Assembly: GCA_947491175.1 (NCBI GenBank)
Contig: CANLIF010000031.1
Coordinates: 1 to 12,079, forward strand
Origin: Actinomycetota bacterium
GTDB taxonomy: Bacteria; Actinomycetota; Actinomycetes; S36-B12; UBA5976
Reading direction: 5' to 3'
DNA length: 12,079 nt
The position numbers and the translations under genes are program-made. Below, one piece after another: positions 7,795-12,079 of this stretch. Below the pieces are notes generated by a model. It did no database searches. It had not been told where the DNA came from and was given only the letters and a program-made list of their open reading frames with translations. Each line of letters opens with the position of its first letter. The first letter of the stretch is position 1.

Positions 7795-8319
7795 ATGGCA
7801 CGTCATACTCTTTCTATTTTGGTTCAGGATCAACCGGGTGTACTTGCCCGAATATCCGCGCTCTTTTCCCGTCGTGGCTACAACATCGAATCTTTGGCAG
7901 TAGGAACTACCGAAACTGAAGGCGTTTCCCGCATGACAGTAGTAGTTAACGTAGATCTACATGCACTTGAGCAAGTTACTAAGCAGCTAAACAAATTGAT
8001 CAACGTGCTAAAGATTGTTGAACTTGATGATGACACGGCAATTGCCCGAGAGCTGATGCTGATCAAAGTTAAAGCTGACGATCACACCCGCAGCAAGGTA
8101 CTGGAACTCGTTGAGCTATTTCGCGCCAAAGTTGTCGATGTCAGCGGTGACGCGGTAACTATCGAGGCGACTGGCTCCAGAGACAAGTTAGAGGCATTCT
8201 TGAATGTCCTTGCACCTCATGGGATCAAGGAAATTGTGCAGTCTGGCGTTGTGGCACTTGCCCGCGGTGGTCGCTCGATTGCCGAGCGTTCCAGCAAGAA
8301 TCCAGATCGTTCCCAATAG
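7795..8319 (+). CDS. ilvN: Acetolactate synthase small (regulatory) subunit IlvN/IlvH
   Basis: IlvN activates the IlvB catalytic subunit and usually confers feedback inhibition by valine. The 174-aa protein has an N-terminal ACT domain (about 4-78) with the ligand-loop signature QDQPGVLARISALFSRRGYNIESL at 11-34, and a C-terminal small-subunit domain (about 85-160) including DVSGDAVTIEATG. The basic, polar tail (160-174) is probably disordered. The ATG at 7795 is 2 nt after the ilvB stop, with AGAGGGG-like sequence about 10 nt upstream inside the ilvB end. An upstream in-frame ATG at 7771 would overlap ilvB and add eight residues (MGKRGRLK) not expected in the family, so it was not used. The family match is clear; feedback sensitivity cannot be read from sequence. 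Confidence 0.96.
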   Translation: MARHTLSILVQDQPGVLARISALFSRRGYNIESLAVGTTETEGVSRMTVVVNVDLHALEQVTKQLNKLINVLKIVELDDDTAIARELMLIKVKADDHTRSKVLELVELFRAKVVDVSGDAVTIEATGSRDKLEAFLNVLAPHGIKEIVQSGVVALARGGRSIAERSSKNPDRSQ

Positions 8320-8379
8320 AAATTCACACAATCCAAAGAATCTGACAGACTTACCAAACTAGCGAAATAGGAGAGCCCA

Positions 8380-9408
8380 GTGGCCGAATTGTTTTACGAA
8401 GATGATGCAGACCTATCAATTATTCAAGGTCGCAAAGTAGCCGTTATTGGTTATGGAAGCCAGGGCCATGCCCATGCACTTAGTTTGCGCGACAGTGGCG
8501 TAGACGTCCGTGTTGGACTTGCTGATGGCTCCAAGAGCAAGGCCAAGGCTGAATCCGAAGGACTACGCGTGGTAGATCCAGCAACAGCAGCAGCTGAAGC
8601 CGATGTCATCATGATGTTAGTTCCAGACCACGTTGCTCGCAAAGTTTATGCCGAATCTGTTGAACCAAATCTAAAGTCTGGCGATGCACTTTTCTTCGCA
8701 CATGGTTTTAATATCCGTTTTGGTTACATCACTCCACCAGCCAACGTCGACGTTTGCATGGTTGCCCCAAAGGGACCAGGACACTTAGTTCGTCGCGAGT
8801 ACGTAGCTGGCCGAGGTGTTCCAGCCATTGTTGCGGTTGAACAAGATGCATCAGGCGCCGCTTGGGCACTTGCACTTTCTTATGCCGCAGGTATCGGCGC
8901 ACTTCGCGCCGGTGGAATCAAGACCACATTCACAGAAGAAACCGAAACCGATCTATTTGGTGAGCAGGCCGTACTTTGTGGTGGCGCATCAGCATTAGTT
9001 CAAGCAGGTTTTGAAACTCTTGTTGAAGCGGGATACCAACCAGAGGTTGCATACTTCGAGTGCCTTCACGAGTTGAAGCTAATTGTTGACTTGATGTACG
9101 AAGGTGGAATTGCAAAGCAACGTTGGAGTGTTTCTGACACCGCTGAATACGGCGATTACGTTTCCGGTCCACGTATTATCAATTCTTCAGTTAAAGCAGA
9201 AATGAAAGCTGTGCTAACTGACATTCAACAGGGCAAGTTTGCACAACGCTTTATTGATGACCAAGATGCAGGTGCACCAGAATTTAAGTCTCTTCGCACT
9301 AAGGCGGAACAGCATCCAATCGAAGCTGTTGGCCGCGATTTACGTAAGTTGATGTCATGGGTTAAGACCGGTGACAACGACTATGTTGAAGGCACTGCAG
9401 GACGTTAA
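8380..9408 (+). CDS. ilvC: Ketol-acid reductoisomerase (class I) IlvC
   Basis: IlvC isomerises and reduces acetolactate and acetohydroxybutyrate to the dihydroxy acids used by IlvD, using Mg2+ and NAD(P)H. At 342 aa it is a short class I enzyme. The Rossmann nucleotide-binding motif GYGSQGHAHA is at 24-33; the loop after the second strand (about 44-53, VGLADGSKS) has Ser51 and Ser53, more like NADPH than NADH enzymes. His108 is in FAHGFN. The knotted helical domain carries the Mg ligands Asp191 and Glu195 in TDLFGEQ, and Glu227 and Glu231 in FECLHELK. The start is GTG at 8380, with AGGAG 6 nt upstream. The 60-nt gap after ilvN holds no clear terminator, so it is probably part of the same unit. 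Confidence 0.97.
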   Translation: MAELFYEDDADLSIIQGRKVAVIGYGSQGHAHALSLRDSGVDVRVGLADGSKSKAKAESEGLRVVDPATAAAEADVIMMLVPDHVARKVYAESVEPNLKSGDALFFAHGFNIRFGYITPPANVDVCMVAPKGPGHLVRREYVAGRGVPAIVAVEQDASGAAWALALSYAAGIGALRAGGIKTTFTEETETDLFGEQAVLCGGASALVQAGFETLVEAGYQPEVAYFECLHELKLIVDLMYEGGIAKQRWSVSDTAEYGDYVSGPRIINSSVKAEMKAVLTDIQQGKFAQRFIDDQDAGAPEFKSLRTKAEQHPIEAVGRDLRKLMSWVKTGDNDYVEGTAGR

Positions 9409-9412
9409 CTTA

Positions 9413-10384
9413 ATGCTTGCGATACAGGTAGATCAGCCCGGCGGACCAGAGGTCCTAAAGGTAACTGATCTACCTGTTCCAGTTTGTGGCGCAAATCAGC
9501 TATTGGTCGAGTTGGCATTTAGTGGCGTCAACTTCATCGACATTTATCAACGCCAAGGTATTTACCCAATGCCAAGCCCATATGTACCAGGGCTTGAAGG
9601 TAGCGGCGTTGTTATCGAAGTTGGTTCGGCTGTAACTGGCTTTGCGCTTGGTGACAAAGTCGCTTGGCCATCATTGCTAGGAAGTTATTCACAAGTTCAT
9701 GCTGTGAATGCCACATCAGTTGTAAAAGTTCCAGATGGTGTAGCACTAGATGTTGCATGCGCTGCGATGTTACAAGGTATGACGGCTCATTATTTAGTTA
9801 CTTCGTTGTATGCCGTAAAGCCAGGGGATACCGCCCTAGTACACGCTGCTGCTGGTGGCGTTGGACAACTTCTTTGCCAAATGATTTACAGCCGTGGCGC
9901 AACCGTTATTGGAACTGCATCTAATTCGGAAAAAGCTGAAATTGCTCGCCAAGCGGGCGCTAGCCATGTCATTAGGTATGACACGGAAGATGTTGCCAGT
10001 AAAGCGAAAGAACTTACAAATGGAATTGGCGTAGACGTTGTGTATGACGGCGTAGGACTCACTACTTTTGATGGCAGCCTCGCATCACTTAAACGACGCG
10101 GCATGATGGCGCTTTTTGGTGGCGCTAGTGGCATGGTTCCCCCATTTGACCTGCAGGCTTTGAGTCGAATGGGTTCACTTTTTGTTACGCGGCCAACTTT
10201 GGCGGATTACATTGTCGGTCCTGGCGAAATGCAGTGGCGAGCAGATGAAATCTTTGCAGGGCATCAGGCTGGAAAACTTAACTTTGCAATCGGCAAAACT
10301 TACGCTTTAGATCAGGCAAAAGAAGCGCATACTGATTTAGCAGCGCGCAAAACCACTGGAAAACTCTTACTCGTCTCGAATTAG
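9413..10384 (+). CDS. Zeta-crystallin-like quinone oxidoreductase (MDR family)
   Basis: This 323-aa protein belongs to the medium-chain dehydrogenase/reductase superfamily, quinone oxidoreductase group, which reduces quinones or other activated carbonyls with NADPH; the substrate here is unknown. The N-terminal GroES-like domain runs to about 125 (GVNFIDIYQRQGIYP, PGLEGSGVV) and lacks the zinc cysteines of alcohol dehydrogenases. The Rossmann domain has AAAGGVGQLLCQ (145-156), GASHVIRYD (182-190) and LFGGASG (234-240). The ATG at 9413 is 4 nt after the ilvC stop, with AGGA about 10 nt upstream; this start matches the usual MxAIxV beginning of the family. An ATG at 9371 inside ilvC would add 14 non-family residues. 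Tight linkage suggests co-transcription with ilvBNC, an unusual partner, since serA or leu genes often follow ilvC in Actinobacteria. Confidence 0.9.
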   Translation: MLAIQVDQPGGPEVLKVTDLPVPVCGANQLLVELAFSGVNFIDIYQRQGIYPMPSPYVPGLEGSGVVIEVGSAVTGFALGDKVAWPSLLGSYSQVHAVNATSVVKVPDGVALDVACAAMLQGMTAHYLVTSLYAVKPGDTALVHAAAGGVGQLLCQMIYSRGATVIGTASNSEKAEIARQAGASHVIRYDTEDVASKAKELTNGIGVDVVYDGVGLTTFDGSLASLKRRGMMALFGGASGMVPPFDLQALSRMGSLFVTRPTLADYIVGPGEMQWRADEIFAGHQAGKLNFAIGKTYALDQAKEAHTDLAARKTTGKLLLVSN

Positions 10385-10413
10385 GGACATTTTCTCGTGA
10401 CTATAAATCCAGA

Positions 10414-10419
10414 TAGGCT
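10414..10419 (+). promoter_or_regulatory. Candidate -10 element for a leaderless nadR-like transcript
   Basis: TAGGCT lies 6 nt upstream of the ATG at 10426, the same spacing as upstream of ilvD. There is no Shine-Dalgarno sequence. It supports ATG 10426 over the TTG at 10420, which lies directly against the hexamer. No good -35 is visible. Confidence 0.4.
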
Positions 10420-10425
10420 TTGAAG

Positions 10426-11496
10426 ATGCCGGCCGCACTTGTAACTGGAACATTTAATCCACCTCACATGGGTCATGTGAAGCTCATTAAATCGGCCATT
10501 GAAAAACGTGATCATGTAGTCGTAGTTGTATTGGCTGCACCGCATGATCGGTTAGCTGCCAACGACCGAGCCCGAGCACTTCTGCAAGACTGCGTTGCCG
10601 AAGGCGTTCCCGAAGCAGCAATGACCATCGTTCATGGTTACGAGTCAACTCCTTACAACCCGGGCGATAGTGCAATCGCAAAATCAAACGCTCGCGTGAT
10701 CGAAGCGCACTTGCGTCATACTCCACCAGTTGATCTTTTGGTTACATCTGAAAACAATGGTGATGATTTTGCCAAGCTACTTGGTCTGCATCACCACAGT
10801 TTTGATCCAGAGCGCACCCAGGTACCCGTTTCCTCAACTCAGATTCGCGATAACTTAATTGGTAACTGGCATTTGCTAGGCCCAGGTTCCAGGGAACTAC
10901 TGGCAATTCGTGCGGTGTTTATCGGCGCCGAATCAACTGGAACGACAACAACAACTTTGGCTGTCCAGGCTGAGTTAATGAAGCGAAACGGTAATTTCTC
11001 GACGACTAACTGGATCCGCGAATATGGACGCGATCTAACTATGCGAAAGAAAGAACAAGCTGAAGCCATGGGTCTCAGCGAGTATGCCGTGCCGTGGACG
11101 ATTAATGACTTTGTTGAAATCGCGATTGTGCAACAACAACTTGAAGACGTAGCCGCTCGAACTGGTGGGCCTGTTGTGTGCTGCGACACCGATGTATTCG
11201 CCACAATCATTTGGGAGCGACGTTACTTAGGTGAAAAAGCTGCGCTTCCAATGCCAGGTGATTCCCAAAACCGAATTTATTTTGTAACGCAACCTGATGG
11301 TGTCCCGTTTGTGCAAGACAAGATCAGAGACTCAGAGGAACTACGGATTTCAATGACTCGCGAGTTTGAGGATGATCTGATCAGCACTGGAAGATCTTGG
11401 ATGGCGCTAGATGGCACGGTTGAAACCAGGGTTGAACTTGCACTAAAGGCCATCGATGCTGCAATGGCGCAAGCCTTTGATTTTCACGTTCACTAG
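10426..11496 (+). CDS. nadR: NadR-like bifunctional NMN adenylyltransferase / ribosylnicotinamide kinase
   Basis: The protein (356 aa from ATG 10426) should phosphorylate nicotinamide riboside to NMN and adenylylate NMN to NAD in salvage. The N-terminal half is a nucleotidyltransferase with GTFNPPHMGH (8-17, the HxGH motif at 14-17) and VSSTQIRDN (135-143, the ISSTxIR-type motif). The C-terminal half is a P-loop kinase domain: strand plus GAESTGTTTTT (167-177), EYGRDL, and CCDTDVFATIIWERRYLG at 252-269, resembling the DTD motif of NadR. The expected Walker A lysine is replaced by Thr173 (see finding). It lacks the N-terminal helix-turn-helix repressor domain of enterobacterial NadR, so it is probably enzymatic only. 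No nicotinamide riboside transporter is adjacent. An upstream in-frame TTG at 10420 adds only two residues. Confidence 0.9.
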   Translation: MPAALVTGTFNPPHMGHVKLIKSAIEKRDHVVVVVLAAPHDRLAANDRARALLQDCVAEGVPEAAMTIVHGYESTPYNPGDSAIAKSNARVIEAHLRHTPPVDLLVTSENNGDDFAKLLGLHHHSFDPERTQVPVSSTQIRDNLIGNWHLLGPGSRELLAIRAVFIGAESTGTTTTTLAVQAELMKRNGNFSTTNWIREYGRDLTMRKKEQAEAMGLSEYAVPWTINDFVEIAIVQQQLEDVAARTGGPVVCCDTDVFATIIWERRYLGEKAALPMPGDSQNRIYFVTQPDGVPFVQDKIRDSEELRISMTREFEDDLISTGRSWMALDGTVETRVELALKAIDAAMAQAFDFHVH

Positions 11497-11518
11497 ATTT
11501 ACAGTTTCGAGTATCTAC

Positions 11519-11534
11519 AGGGTTTTGAAACCCT
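11519..11534. repeat. Inverted repeat AGGGTTT-TG-AAACCCT
   Basis: A perfect 7-bp inverted repeat with a 2-nt centre lies between the nadR-like stop (11496) and the ATG at 11547. It abuts the candidate -10 TAAACT (11534-11539) and covers about -28 to -13 relative to a leaderless start, a classic place for a repressor operator. It could instead be an RNA hairpin ending the nadR-like transcript, but there is no T-tract after it. Confidence 0.5.
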
Positions 11535-11539
11535 AAACT
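11534..11539 (+). promoter_or_regulatory. Candidate -10 element for the proline-racemase-like gene
   Basis: TAAACT is followed by 7 nt and the ATG at 11547, with no Shine-Dalgarno sequence, which again indicates a leaderless transcript. It shares its first base with the upstream inverted repeat. No convincing -35 is seen at 17-18 nt. Confidence 0.42.
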
Positions 11540-11546
11540 TGAATCC

Positions 11547-12079
11547 ATGCGATCAATCAAAACAATTCATGTTGTCAGTTGCCATGCCGAAGGTGAAGTC
11601 GGAGATGTGATTGTCGGTGGAGTGAATCCACCACCGGGTGAGACCCTGTATGAACAATCTCGGTATATTGCAAGCGATAATAAACTACGCCAATTTGTAT
11701 TGAATGAACCACGCGGCGGGGTATTCCGACACGTAAATATGTTGGTGCCACCAAAAGATCCAAGAGCAGTTGTGGGATTCATAATCATGGAACCAGAAGA
11801 CACTCCACTTATGTCTGGTTCGAATTCAATGTGTGTAGCCACAGTAGTTCTGGAAACTGGAATCGTTCCAATGGTTGAGCCGGAAACTCATTTCTTTATG
11901 GAAGCGCCAGCTGGCCTAGTTGAAGTTTTTGCCACCTGCAAAGACGGCAAGGCAACTCAAATTAAAGTTCATAACGTTCCAGCATTTGCCGCAACGTTAG
12001 ATACCAAACTGGAAGTTCCTGGTTTAGGCACTTTGACTGTTGACACTGCTTGGGGTGGGGACAGTTTCGTAATCGTAAA
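11547..12079 (+). CDS. Proline racemase superfamily enzyme, N-terminal 177 residues (truncated by window end)
   Basis: The family includes proline racemases, 4-hydroxyproline 2-epimerases and trans-3-hydroxyproline dehydratases. The visible part starts MRSIKTIHVVSCHAEGEVGD and contains NEPRGGVFRHVNMLVPPKDPRA (53-74), MSGSNSMCVATVVLETG (89-105) and TLTVDTAWGGDSFVIV (162-177), typical of one branch of the family that I recall from memory. In racemases the first catalytic Cys sits in M-C-G-H; aligned here are Met89, Ser90, Gly91, Ser92, so Ser replaces Cys. Ser or Thr at this place is known in dehydratase members and some epimerases, so dehydratase or epimerase activity is likelier than proline racemisation. 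The second catalytic Cys lies beyond the window. The start at ATG 11547 is supported by the -10 element 7 nt upstream. No hydroxyproline catabolic partner is visible. Confidence 0.85.
   Translation, partial: MRSIKTIHVVSCHAEGEVGDVIVGGVNPPPGETLYEQSRYIASDNKLRQFVLNEPRGGVFRHVNMLVPPKDPRAVVGFIIMEPEDTPLMSGSNSMCVATVVLETGIVPMVEPETHFFMEAPAGLVEVFATCKDGKATQIKVHNVPAFAATLDTKLEVPGLGTLTVDTAWGGDSFVIV

Noticed and set aside
8320..8379. Separate promoter or terminator between ilvN and ilvC
   Set aside because: TTCACA- and CTGACA-like hexamers are present but none has a TAnnnT box at proper spacing, and there is no GC-rich hairpin with a T-tract.
10945..10956. Short ACA-type trinucleotide run in the nadR-like gene
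   Set aside because: It is simply the codon run for consecutive threonines in the P-loop and too short to be a meaningful repeat.

Overview
The window looks like ordinary chromosomal DNA from a low-to-mid GC actinobacterium. The GC content seems to be in the mid-40s percent by eye; it was not computed. The protein sequences read as actinobacterial. The acetolactate synthase large subunit matches my memory of the mycobacterial enzyme over long stretches, and the NadR-type enzyme, YibE/F protein and zeta-crystallin-like oxidoreductase have the same flavour. Small-genome freshwater Actinobacteria (acI / Nanopelagicales type) are a reasonable guess, because a low-GC actinobacterium with short intergenic gaps and likely leaderless genes fits them. 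This is inference, not proof.

Layout: (1) 1-81 is the edge of an upstream or divergent gene that cannot be settled. (2) 82-3017 on the plus strand holds ilvD followed 2 nt later by a YibE/F-family membrane protein. (3) 3014-5698 on the minus strand is ppdK. It converges on the YibE/F gene, and the two stop codons share the centre of a 14-bp perfect palindrome. (4) 5699-6046 is a 348-bp divergent intergenic region with the ppdK ribosome-binding site and a candidate ilvB promoter and structured leader. (5) 6047-10384 on the plus strand is a compact ilvB-ilvN-ilvC unit with a quinone-oxidoreductase-like gene attached 4 nt after ilvC. (6) 10426-11496 is a bifunctional NadR-like NMN adenylyltransferase/ribosylnicotinamide kinase. 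(7) 11547 to the window end is the N-terminal part of a proline racemase superfamily enzyme.

IlvBN, IlvC and IlvD carry out the common steps of valine and isoleucine synthesis (acetolactate synthase, ketol-acid reductoisomerase, dihydroxy-acid dehydratase). Pyruvate phosphate dikinase interconverts pyruvate and phosphoenolpyruvate, so it shares the pyruvate node with IlvBN. The rest covers NAD salvage and probable hydroxyproline/proline catabolism.

I see no mobile elements, CRISPR arrays, tRNA or rRNA genes, and no convincing novel multi-gene system. The best leads are the ilvB leader, the Walker A motif without lysine in the NadR-like kinase domain, the Cys-to-Ser active-site position in the proline racemase homologue with a dyad overlapping its promoter, and a recurring leaderless-start signature (TAnnnT 6-7 nt before ATG).
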